In this document: positions 51,010-58,203 of the stretch, in pieces
Layout: each line of letters begins with the position of its first letter
Numbering within the stretch: the first letter of the stretch is position 1
Assembly: GCA_017535865.1 (NCBI GenBank)
Contig: JAFXTM010000005.1
Span: forward strand, 1-64,000
DNA from: Oscillospiraceae bacterium
Lineage (GTDB): Bacteria > Bacillota > Clostridia > Oscillospirales > Oscillospiraceae
Direction of reading: 5' to 3'
DNA: 64,000 nt
Notes under the pieces: model-generated
Told to the model about the DNA's origin: nothing
Databases searched by the model: none
Seen by the model: the letters and a program-made list of their open reading frames with translations, nothing else
Made by a program: the position numbers and the translations under genes

Positions 51010-53358
51010 TCACCCCATGCCCAACAGCAGACCGATCAGCCGCATCAGCAGAGCGGCGAGCCAGGCAAGGAAGCACTGCCAAAGCACCACATACAGCGCC
51101 CAGCGTCCGCCGAGCTCCCGTTTGATGGACGCGATGGCCGCCACGCAGGGCGTGTACAGCAGGCTGAAAACAAGCAGACAGGCGGCGGTCAGCGTCGGGA
51201 GCGCGGCCTGCACCCCCTGTTCGGCAAAGAGGAGCTCCATCACAGACACCACGCTCTCCTTGGCCATAAACCCGCTTACGAGCGAGGTTACGATCCGCCA
51301 GTCGCCGAGCCCCAGGGGCTTGAACAGCGGCACCAGCATACCGGACACGGCAGCCAAGATGCTGTCGTGGGAGTTTTCCACGAGATCAAAATGAAAATCA
51401 AAGCTTTTCAGGAACCAGACCACGATCGTCGCAATCAGGATCACCGAGAAGGCGCGCTGGAGAAAGTCCTTGGCCTTTTCCCACAGAAGCTGCAGGACAT
51501 TGCGCGCGCTGGGCAGGCGGTAGTTTGGCAGTTCCATGACAAAGGGGACTGCTTCGCCGCGAAACAGCGTCTTCTTATACAGCAGCGCGGCCAGGATCCC
51601 GGTCAAGATACCAAGCAGATACAGTCCGGTGATGATGAGCCAGCCGCGGCGCGGGAAAAAGGCGCTGACGAAAAAGCTGTAGATCGGCAGCTTCGCCGTG
51701 CACGACATGAAAGGCGTGAGCAGAATGGTCATGCGGCGGTCGCGGTCGCTCGGCAGCGTGCGCGTGGACATGACGGCCGGAACCGTACAGCCGAAGCCGA
51801 TCAGCATCGGCACGATGCTGCGCCCGGAGAGGCCGATCTTCCGCAGGAGCTTGTCCATGACGAAGGCCACGCGCGCGATATAGCCGCTGTCCTCCAGCAG
51901 GGAAAGGAACAGAAAGAGCGTCACGATCAGCGGCAGGAAACTCACCACACTGCCGACGCCTTCGAAGAGGCCATCCATCACGAGGCTTTGGATCGCGGCG
52001 TTTACGTGTCCGGCCTGCATGGCGCGTTCCGCAAGCGCCCCAAGCGAATCGATCCCGGCGGCCAGCCAGTCCTGAAGCGCAGGACCGATCAGGAAAAAGG
52101 TCAGGAAAAACACCAGGCTCATGATCGCAACAAAAACGGGAATCGCCGTGTATTTGCCTGTCAGCACGGCGTCGAGGTGCTCGCTGCGCAGCTGTTCCCT
52201 GCTCTCCCGCGGTTTGACGACGCAGGCCTCGCAGACCTTTTCAATGTAGTCGAAGCGCATCTCCGCCATGGCAGCGCCGTGGTCCAGCCCGCTTTCTGTC
52301 TCCATCTGCAGGACGATATGCTCCAGCATCTCTTTCTCGTTCTGTTCCAGATCGAGCTGTGCTTCGATCCGACTGTCGCCCTCGATGAGCTTGCCGGCCG
52401 CAAAACGCACGGGCAGGCCGCTGCGCTCGGCGTGGTCCTCGATCAGGTGGCAGACTGCGTGCAGTGCGCGGTGTACCGCGCCGCCGTGGTCGTCCGCGCT
52501 GCAGAAGTCCTGCCGCAGCGGCTTTTCCTGATAGCGGGCGATATGCACGGCGTGTCGGACCAGCTCGTCCACGCCCTGGTTCTTGCTGGCCGAGATCGGC
52601 ACCACGGGCACGCCCAGCATGGCCTCCATGCCGTTGACATCCACCGTGCCGCCGTTTCCGGTCAGCTCGTCCATCATGTTCAGCGCGATCACCATCGGAA
52701 CATCCATCTCAAGCAGCTGCATGGTCAGATACAGGTTGCGCTCGATGTTGGTCGCATCCACGATGTTGATGATGGCCTTCGGTTTTTCGACGAGCACAAA
52801 GTCCCGGGATACCAGCTCCTCGCTCGAATAGGGCGACATGGAGTAGATCCCCGGCAGATCGGTGATCGTGGTATCGCCGTGCCCGCGGATGACACCGTCC
52901 TTGCGGTCTACCGTCACGCCGGGAAAGTTGCCGACATGCTGGTTTGAACCTGTGAGCTGATTGAACAGCGTCGTCTTGCCGCTGTTCTGATTGCCCACCA
53001 GCGCGAAGCTCAGTGTCGTTCCCTCCGGCAGCGGGTCGCCCGTCCCCTTGGGATGGAACTTGCCCTCCTCGCCCAGGCCGGGGTGGGCGGAGGTCTTACG
53101 CTCCGGCTTTTCTCTCTGGCGCGGCGCGGCGTTCTCAATCGGGGTGATCTCGATCTCCTCCGCATCCGCGAGGCGAAGCGTCAGCTCATAGCCGCGGACG
53201 CGCAGCTCCATCGGGTCCCCCATCGGGGCGAGCTTGATCAGCGTCACCTCCACGCCGGGAATGACGCCCATATCGAGCATATGCTGCCTCAGCGCCCCTT
53301 CGCCGCCGACAGCCTTGACGCGGGCTGACTGCCCTGTCTTCAATTCACTCAGTCTCAT
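51010..53358 (-). CDS. feoB: FeoA-FeoB fusion ferrous iron transporter
   Basis: 782 residues from ATG 53358 (GGAG 8-9 nt upstream). Residues 1 to about 75 are a FeoA SH3-like domain (MRLSELKTGQSARVKAV, MLDMGVIPGVEVTLIK). After a linker the GTPase begins at about 117: G1 GNQNSGKTTLFN, G3 DLPGIYSMSPYS, G4 NMMD. The membrane domain has FeoB's two conserved gate motifs (GFGCTVPAVMSTRTL about 520-535, and TPFMSCTAKLP). Imports Fe2+ across the membrane in anaerobes. Promoter TTGTTT-17-TAAAAT at 53397-53425. Confidence 0.95.
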   Translation of the reverse strand: MRLSELKTGQSARVKAVGGEGALRQHMLDMGVIPGVEVTLIKLAPMGDPMELRVRGYELTLRLADAEEIEITPIENAAPRQREKPERKTSAHPGLGEEGKFHPKGTGDPLPEGTTLSFALVGNQNSGKTTLFNQLTGSNQHVGNFPGVTVDRKDGVIRGHGDTTITDLPGIYSMSPYSSEELVSRDFVLVEKPKAIINIVDATNIERNLYLTMQLLEMDVPMVIALNMMDELTGNGGTVDVNGMEAMLGVPVVPISASKNQGVDELVRHAVHIARYQEKPLRQDFCSADDHGGAVHRALHAVCHLIEDHAERSGLPVRFAAGKLIEGDSRIEAQLDLEQNEKEMLEHIVLQMETESGLDHGAAMAEMRFDYIEKVCEACVVKPRESREQLRSEHLDAVLTGKYTAIPVFVAIMSLVFFLTFFLIGPALQDWLAAGIDSLGALAERAMQAGHVNAAIQSLVMDGLFEGVGSVVSFLPLIVTLFLFLSLLEDSGYIARVAFVMDKLLRKIGLSGRSIVPMLIGFGCTVPAVMSTRTLPSDRDRRMTILLTPFMSCTAKLPIYSFFVSAFFPRRGWLIITGLYLLGILTGILAALLYKKTLFRGEAVPFVMELPNYRLPSARNVLQLLWEKAKDFLQRAFSVILIATIVVWFLKSFDFHFDLVENSHDSILAAVSGMLVPLFKPLGLGDWRIVTSLVSGFMAKESVVSVMELLFAEQGVQAALPTLTAACLLVFSLLYTPCVAAIASIKRELGGRWALYVVLWQCFLAWLAALLMRLIGLLLGMG

Positions 53359-53396
53359 ATCTCTGTCTCCGAACATAAGCTCTTTTTTCGGATCAT

Positions 53397-53425
53397 ATTT
53401 TAGCACGGCCGTTACAGGAAAACAA
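53397..53425 (-). promoter_or_regulatory. Promoter of the feo operon
   Basis: On the minus strand TTGTTT (53425-53420), 17-bp spacer, TAAAAT (53402-53397). No clear Fur or DtxR box seen beside it. Confidence 0.7.
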
Positions 53426-53500
53426 GCGTCCGGACATTCTTTCGATCCGTTTTCGGAAGCTGCCGGTTCGCACGTCCCTGCTTGAAATCCCGTTCCGAAA

Positions 53501-53533
53501 AAACAAAACCACGCATAAAGCGTGGTTTTGTTT
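53501..53533 (-). terminator. Terminator of the repeat-protein gene
   Basis: Stem aaacaaaaccacgc/gcgtggttttgttt with a short loop, A/T-rich on both sides; six bases after the minus-strand stop. Confidence 0.85.
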
Positions 53534-53538
53534 TGCTT

Positions 53539-56500
53539 TTATCCTCTGCTGCCCGGTGTACCGATGGGATCGTAGGCGCTCGTGTAGGCTTTGGCAGTCG
53601 AGTTCATGCAGCGTACCGTGTAATAATACGTCGTACCGGCCGCTGCCGTCTTGTCCGTATAGCTCGTTGCGGTCGTGTCGCCGAGCTTCGTCCAGCTGCC
53701 CGTCTCCGTTCTGCGGAATACGCGGTACTTCGCCGCGCCTGTGGACTTCGCCCACTGGATCTTCACGCCGCCGCTCACGCTCGATACGCCCGTCACCACC
53801 GGCGCCGCGATGTACGTCACGCCCTTGCCTGTCGTGTTGTAGCCGCTCACGTAGGCCGAGCCGTCCGCGCTCACGCAGCGCACCGTGTAGGTATACTTCG
53901 TGCCGCTCGCCGCCGCGGTATCCGTGAAGCTCGTCTCCGTCGTGTCTGCTATCGATTTCCAGCTTCCGCTGCCCGTCTTCCGGAACACGCGGTACAGCTC
54001 CGCGCCGGCCGACGCGTTCCACTTCACCGTCACGCCGCCGACGTCGTTCGCCGCGCTCACCAGCACCGGCGCCGCGATGTACGTCGTGCTCCAGCCGGTC
54101 TCGTCATACGCGCTCGTGTAGGCTTTGGCCGTCGAATTCATGCAGCGCACCGTGTAGTAATACGTCGTACCCGCCACGGCGGTCTTGTCCGTGTAGCTCG
54201 CTGCGGTCGCGTCGCCGACTTTGGCCCAGCTCCCCGTCTCGGTCCGACGGAACACACGGTATTTTCCCGCGCCCGTCGAGGCCGTCCACTTGATCTGCAC
54301 ACCGCCGTTCACGCTCGTCAGGCTGGTCACCACAGGCGCCCCGACGTAGGTCACGCTCTTGCCCGTCGTATTGTACCCGCTCATGTAGGTCGACCCGTCC
54401 GCGCTCACGCAGCGCACCGTGTAGCTGTACTTCGTGCCGCTCGCCGCCGTCGTGTCCGTGTAGCTCGTCTCCGCCGTGTCGCCTATGCTCTTCCAGCTGC
54501 CGGTGCCCGTCTTCCGGAACACGCGGTACAGCTCTGCGCCGTCCACGCTGCCCCACTTCACCGTTACGCCGCCGATGTCGTTCGCCGCGCTCACCAGCAC
54601 CGGCGCCGCGATATAGGTCACGCTCCAGCCGATGTCGTCAAACCCGCTCGTGAAGGCGCTTGCCGCTTTATTCATGCAACGCACCGAATAGTAGTACGTC
54701 GTGCCGGTCGCCGCGGTCTTGTCTGTGAAGCTCGTCCCGGTCGTGTCGCCGAGCTTCGTCCAGTCGCTCGTATCCGTCCGGCGGAACACGCGGTAGTTCT
54801 CCGCGCCCTTTGGCGCCGACCATTTGACCGTCACGCCGGTATTCGTGCTCGCCAGGCTTGTCACCGCCGGCACCGCGATGTAGGTCACGCTCTTGCCCGT
54901 TTTGTCGTAGCCGCTCGCATAGAGCGCCCCGTCTTCGGTCACGCAGCGCACGGTGTAGGCATACTTCGTCCCGCTCACCGCAGTGATGTCCAGCCAGCTC
55001 GTCTCCGTCGTATCCGCTATCGCCGTCCAGCTACCTGTGCCGGTCTTCCGGAACACGCGGTACCTCTTCGCCATGCTCACAGCGTTCCACTCCACCCATA
55101 CGCCGCCGTTGGCGTTCACGACCGCGCTCAGAACGGGCGTATCCAGATTGGTCTCTCCGGGGACATAGTCCGTCGCCGGGAGCAGGTAATAGGAGCCGAA
55201 GTCGCCCTCCGTGAACTGGTCCCCGATGGTAGAGAATCCGTTGTATGTATGTTCGCGCAGCCAGTAGGTGCTGCCCTTGAGGAAATAATAGTATTGGCTG
55301 GGGGAACAACCCAGATCCCAGGTGGCGTCCAGTTCGTAATAGGCGTCCTCGCACCGGGCTATATTCCAGGCGTGACACATCGCGTCGCTGGAGATCACGC
55401 GCGCGTCCAGACCGGCCTGGAGCGCCAGGCGGTAGAAAGCGACGGAAATGCCCTGGCACACCGCAGTATTGTTGACAAGCGCGGCATAGCCCGTGTATTT
55501 CAGTTTATACTCGTCATCGTTCAGGTTTGCGTAGTCGTATTCGACGTGGCTGCAGAGGTAATCGTAGATTGCCCTGAGCCTCGAATACTCCGTTTTTCCT
55601 TCCAGAGAGAGCGAGTTAAGAATGGAATTGACCCGGCTGTCCATCTCAGCCTCCTGCGCGGCGGTCGTATAGTACAGGAAGGAGAAGATGAAACAGCAAT
55701 AATAGGTGTTTTCATCGGCATCCACATATTCGACGCCACCACTACAGCCGCCCCACTGGAATTCCAGATAATCGCCTTCCCGCGGGGAGCCGGTATGGGT
55801 GAAAGCGCCCCCAAATATCGCATCGAAAACTTCATTGATGTCCGCGCTGGCGGGCATGGCGTAGTATACCGAAATCTGCTCACTTCTTGCGACAAGCTGC
55901 GCACGCATGGAGGCGCTTGCCTCCGTCAAGGTTTTGCAGAACGAGGTCCCGGACCGGGTATTCTGCGATTCTCCTTTGGCAGCAGCGTATTCGCGAAGTG
56001 AAGACCGATATCGGTCGAGTCCGCGAGGCGTCGGGATATCCGCCTCGTCGACCACGTCGGCATACAGCGGGTTGATTATGGTCCGGGAGAAGGAACGGAT
56101 CTCCGGCCCGGCCTGCAGCTCCTCACCGGCGGCGCTTATTTCGCTCATGTCCTCCGGCAGCGCTTCGCCGTTCGATTCGCCGAGATCGACACCCTCGTCT
56201 TCTTCCTCGGCTGGAACGCCGCTTTCCTCATCCACGGCGGGAACATCGTCCTCGCCGCCCGCTTCAAGGGCGGGATCGGTGCCAGCGCTCGCATCGGTCT
56301 CCTCGTCCGGCAGAGCGGCAGCTTCGTCTACTGTGGCGGCATCGGTCTCCACATCCGACGCTGCTGGCTCGTCCGACACAGATGCGTCAGCGGCAGGCTC
56401 CTCCGACGCCGCGGCAGCCTCGTTCTCCGGCACGTCGGTTTCGACGACTGCTTCGGGAACGGCGGGCTCCGCCGCATCCTCCTCGGCCATTGCACCGACG

Positions 56501-56571
56501 GGGAATAGTGAAAGGGTCATCACGAGCACTAACAGAAGAGCGAGAAGCCTGTTCGTTCTATGTTTTTTCAT
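53539..56571 (-). CDS. Secreted transglutaminase-like protein with six fibronectin-III-like repeats
   Basis: 1010 residues. Signal peptide (MKKHRTNRLLALLLVLVMTLSLFPVGAMA), then an acidic Ala/Glu-rich low-complexity region (about 30-165). Residues about 230-450 hold a transglutaminase-like core: YLCSHVEYDYANLN (about 340), TAVCQGISVAFYRLALQAGLDARVISSDAMCHAWNIARCEDAYYELDATWD with Cys-His-Asp in order (about 371-423). About 475-1005 are six 89-residue Fn3-like units (VEWNA..YRVFRKTGTGSW...YTVRC). No sortase motif or anchor seen at the end (IGTPGSRG). Own promoter at 56614-56642. Such proteins modify or bind surface or host proteins; the substrate is unknown. Confidence 0.85.
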   Translation of the reverse strand: MKKHRTNRLLALLLVLVMTLSLFPVGAMAEEDAAEPAVPEAVVETDVPENEAAAASEEPAADASVSDEPAASDVETDAATVDEAAALPDEETDASAGTDPALEAGGEDDVPAVDEESGVPAEEEDEGVDLGESNGEALPEDMSEISAAGEELQAGPEIRSFSRTIINPLYADVVDEADIPTPRGLDRYRSSLREYAAAKGESQNTRSGTSFCKTLTEASASMRAQLVARSEQISVYYAMPASADINEVFDAIFGGAFTHTGSPREGDYLEFQWGGCSGGVEYVDADENTYYCCFIFSFLYYTTAAQEAEMDSRVNSILNSLSLEGKTEYSRLRAIYDYLCSHVEYDYANLNDDEYKLKYTGYAALVNNTAVCQGISVAFYRLALQAGLDARVISSDAMCHAWNIARCEDAYYELDATWDLGCSPSQYYYFLKGSTYWLREHTYNGFSTIGDQFTEGDFGSYYLLPATDYVPGETNLDTPVLSAVVNANGGVWVEWNAVSMAKRYRVFRKTGTGSWTAIADTTETSWLDITAVSGTKYAYTVRCVTEDGALYASGYDKTGKSVTYIAVPAVTSLASTNTGVTVKWSAPKGAENYRVFRRTDTSDWTKLGDTTGTSFTDKTAATGTTYYYSVRCMNKAASAFTSGFDDIGWSVTYIAAPVLVSAANDIGGVTVKWGSVDGAELYRVFRKTGTGSWKSIGDTAETSYTDTTAASGTKYSYTVRCVSADGSTYMSGYNTTGKSVTYVGAPVVTSLTSVNGGVQIKWTASTGAGKYRVFRRTETGSWAKVGDATAASYTDKTAVAGTTYYYTVRCMNSTAKAYTSAYDETGWSTTYIAAPVLVSAANDVGGVTVKWNASAGAELYRVFRKTGSGSWKSIADTTETSFTDTAAASGTKYTYTVRCVSADGSAYVSGYNTTGKGVTYIAAPVVTGVSSVSGGVKIQWAKSTGAAKYRVFRRTETGSWTKLGDTTATSYTDKTAAAGTTYYYTVRCMNSTAKAYTSAYDPIGTPGSRG
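53560..55145 (-). repeat. Three 534-bp tandem super-repeats (six 89-residue units in A-B-A-B-A-B order)
   Basis: Units alternate between type A (YRVFRKTG.GSW, CVSADGS.Y.SGYNTTGK) and type B (YRVFRRTETGSW, CMNSTAKAYTSAYD). Units 3 and 5, and units 4 and 6, are nearly identical to each other, while units 1 and 2 are more divergent, so the A-B pair duplicated as a block. Confidence 0.85.
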
Positions 56572-56613
56572 CTGCGGTACCTCCCGGGAAAGATCTGCGT
56601 GTATATTGTGTTG

Positions 56614-56642
56614 ATTTTACCACTTGTGGAAGATTTATACAA
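56614..56642 (-). promoter_or_regulatory. Promoter of the secreted repeat-protein gene
   Basis: On the minus strand TTGTAT (56642-56637), 17-bp spacer, TAAAAT (56619-56614). GGGAGG precedes the ATG. Confidence 0.7.
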
Positions 56643-56887
56643 GATGTTCGATCGCTTTATTTGTACTTTTCTTTACAACACAAAATCTTGTGCTCGACAA
56701 AGCGATTTACCGGCTTGGTCCGTGCGTTTTCCGATAAACGAACCCACTGCTCTGGTCCAAGTCAAAATCCCGTCACTCCAAATGCGGCTGACGGGATTCC
56801 CTGCCCAGGCGGGCCGTCTCGCGGCTCTGAGGTGCCCCCGGCGTCTCATTCGCTCCCGCTCGGTTCGAATCCCTCCGATCTAAATTC
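56643..56887. other. Intergenic region with tRNA-like fragments
   Basis: No gene supported. 56784-56797 (cggctgacgggatt) repeats 14 bases of the tRNA-Arg 3' part found at 56928-56941 and also forms a hairpin with 56768-56777 (aatcccgtca). About 56862-56877 (ggttcgaatccctcc) looks like a T-arm fragment on the plus strand, but no acceptor stem or CCA can be completed around it. Confidence 0.5.
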
Positions 56888-56922
56888 AAAACCCGGCCGC
56901 CCAATTTGGGGCGCCCGGGTTT
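56888..56922 (-). terminator. Terminator of tRNA-Arg
   Basis: aaacccggc.cgccc pairs with gggcg.cccgggttt around a short loop, directly after the tRNA on the minus strand. Confidence 0.75.
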
Positions 56923-56999
56923 TGGTACGGCTGACGGGATTCGAACCCACGACCTCCAGAGTCGGAGTCTGGCACTCTATCCAGCTGAGCTACAGCCGC
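56923..56999 (-). tRNA. tRNA-Arg, anticodon CCG
   Basis: 77 nt with encoded CCA, minus strand. Acceptor GCGGCTG/CAGCCGT (G1-U72 wobble), D arm GCTC/GAGT, anticodon stem CCAGA/TCTGG with loop CTCCGAC (CCG at 56975-56973), T arm GTGGG TTCGAAT CCCGT, discriminator A. Reads CGG. Confidence 0.95.
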
Positions 57000-57002
57000 A
57001 TA

Positions 57003-57031
57003 TTTACAGAACGGAGAGTTTTTGCTATAAT
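57003..57031 (+). promoter_or_regulatory. Promoter of apbE-recG
   Basis: TTTACA (57003-57008), 17-bp spacer, TATAAT (57026-57031). Mirror image of the tRNA-Arg promoter. Confidence 0.75.
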
Positions 57032-57053
57032 GCTCTCGTCCAAACGCCAGAGT

Positions 57054-57082
57054 ATTATAGCAGAGGAATTTGAAAATGTAAA
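57054..57082 (-). promoter_or_regulatory. Promoter of tRNA-Arg
   Basis: On the minus strand TTTACA (57082-57077), 17-bp spacer, TATAAT (57059-57054). It points toward the plus-strand promoter; together they form an 80-bp dyad centred between 57042 and 57043. Confidence 0.75.
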
Positions 57083-57147
57083 TAGTGGTTTTCATTTTTC
57101 TCCTTTTGTGTTAAGATGGATACACTCTGTCGAACAACGGTGGTACT

Positions 57148-58200
57148 ATGAGAAACAAGTGTTTGATAAATAAAAAGATTCTTTGTCTTATCCTGTGTCT
57201 TGCGATGCTGCTGCCTCTCTCGGCCTGCGGAGAAAGCCGTATGGTGCAGAGTCAGATCTTCGCCATGAACACCGCGATGACGCTGACCGCTTACGGCAAG
57301 AGCGCCGAGGACGGGCTTCGCGCCGCGGAGGGCGTTATTCAGTCCCTGCAGAACATGTGCGACCTCGATCTCCCCACAAGCTACGCCTACGCGATCAACC
57401 ACGCCGAGGGGCAAAACGTAGTCGTCTCGGCACAGGTGGCCAAGATGCTCACCACGGCCGATACTGTATACAAACAGAGCGGAGGCGCACTGGATCTGAC
57501 GATCTATCCGCTGGTCAAGCGCTGGGGCTTCGAGGACGGCAAATACTACCTGCCCTCCGAGGAGGAGATCTATGCCGACCGCGCGCTGCTCTGCTTTGAC
57601 CAGATGATCCTCACAAGCTTCCCCACCACCGGCGGCTATGCCGTCTCTTTCCCCGCCGGCGCGCAGATCACCTTTGCCGCCGTAGCCAAGGGCTGCGCCT
57701 CCGAGAACGCCATCGACGCGATGCGACAGTCTGGGGTCGAGAGTGGCATCGTCTCGCTCGGCAGCAATATCCAGACGCTCGGAAACAAGCCGGACGGCAG
57801 CCTCTGGACAGTCGGTATCCAGGACCCGAACAACCTCTCCACGTATCTCGGCGTCATCAACGTCGGCGAGACCGCCGTCGTCACCAGCGCCGCCTATCAG
57901 TGCCGTTTCAACGCCTCCAACGGGCGCGTGTATCACCACATTCTAAGCCCGGTCACCGGCTACTCGGTAAACAATTCCCTGCTCTCCGTCACCGTGATCT
58001 GTGAGGACGGGACGATGGCCGACGCGCTTTCCACGGCGCTCTACGTCATGGGCGAGAGCCGTGCGCTCAACTACTGGCGAACCTATGGCGGTTTTGAACT
58101 GATCCTCGTTACGAACGACGACCGCATCGTTTGCACCAAGGGACTGATCGACAACTTCACCCAGACCGTGAGCAGCTATACACTCACTTTTCAGGAGTAA
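57148..58200 (+). CDS. apbE: FAD:protein FMN transferase (ApbE family), lipoprotein
   Basis: 350 residues. Signal peptide with lipobox LSAC (Cys about 27), so it acts outside the membrane. ApbE motifs: MNTAMTLTAYG (about 41-51), SGGALDLTIYPLVKRWGF (about 112-129), AKGCASENAIDAMR, VSLGSNIQTLG (about 205-215), HHILSPVTGY (about 266-275, with Ser where HIIDP is usual) and DGTMADALSTALYVMG (about 291-306). Transfers FMN covalently to Thr/Ser of redox proteins such as Rnf or Nqr subunits and extracellular flavin reductases like the one at the left edge of this window. recG follows 3 bp later. Confidence 0.92.
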   Translation: MRNKCLINKKILCLILCLAMLLPLSACGESRMVQSQIFAMNTAMTLTAYGKSAEDGLRAAEGVIQSLQNMCDLDLPTSYAYAINHAEGQNVVVSAQVAKMLTTADTVYKQSGGALDLTIYPLVKRWGFEDGKYYLPSEEEIYADRALLCFDQMILTSFPTTGGYAVSFPAGAQITFAAVAKGCASENAIDAMRQSGVESGIVSLGSNIQTLGNKPDGSLWTVGIQDPNNLSTYLGVINVGETAVVTSAAYQCRFNASNGRVYHHILSPVTGYSVNNSLLSVTVICEDGTMADALSTALYVMGESRALNYWRTYGGFELILVTNDDRIVCTKGLIDNFTQTVSSYTLTFQE

Positions 58201-58203
58201 ATC

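Noticed and set aside
50362..52947. Plus-strand 861-residue frame across Nudix and feoB
   Set aside because: Antisense to clear Nudix, Cys-rich peptide and FeoB genes.
53560..55145. CRISPR-like array
   Set aside because: The regular spacing is a protein-coding Fn3 repeat of 89 codons, not short direct repeats with spacers.
53482..56001. Plus-strand 839-residue Arg/His-rich frame
   Set aside because: Antisense shadow of the transglutaminase/Fn3 gene, with shadow-type composition caused by GC-rich third positions.
56845..56890. Complete tRNA on the plus strand
   Set aside because: Only a T-arm-like piece is present; no acceptor stem, anticodon arm or CCA end can be formed.
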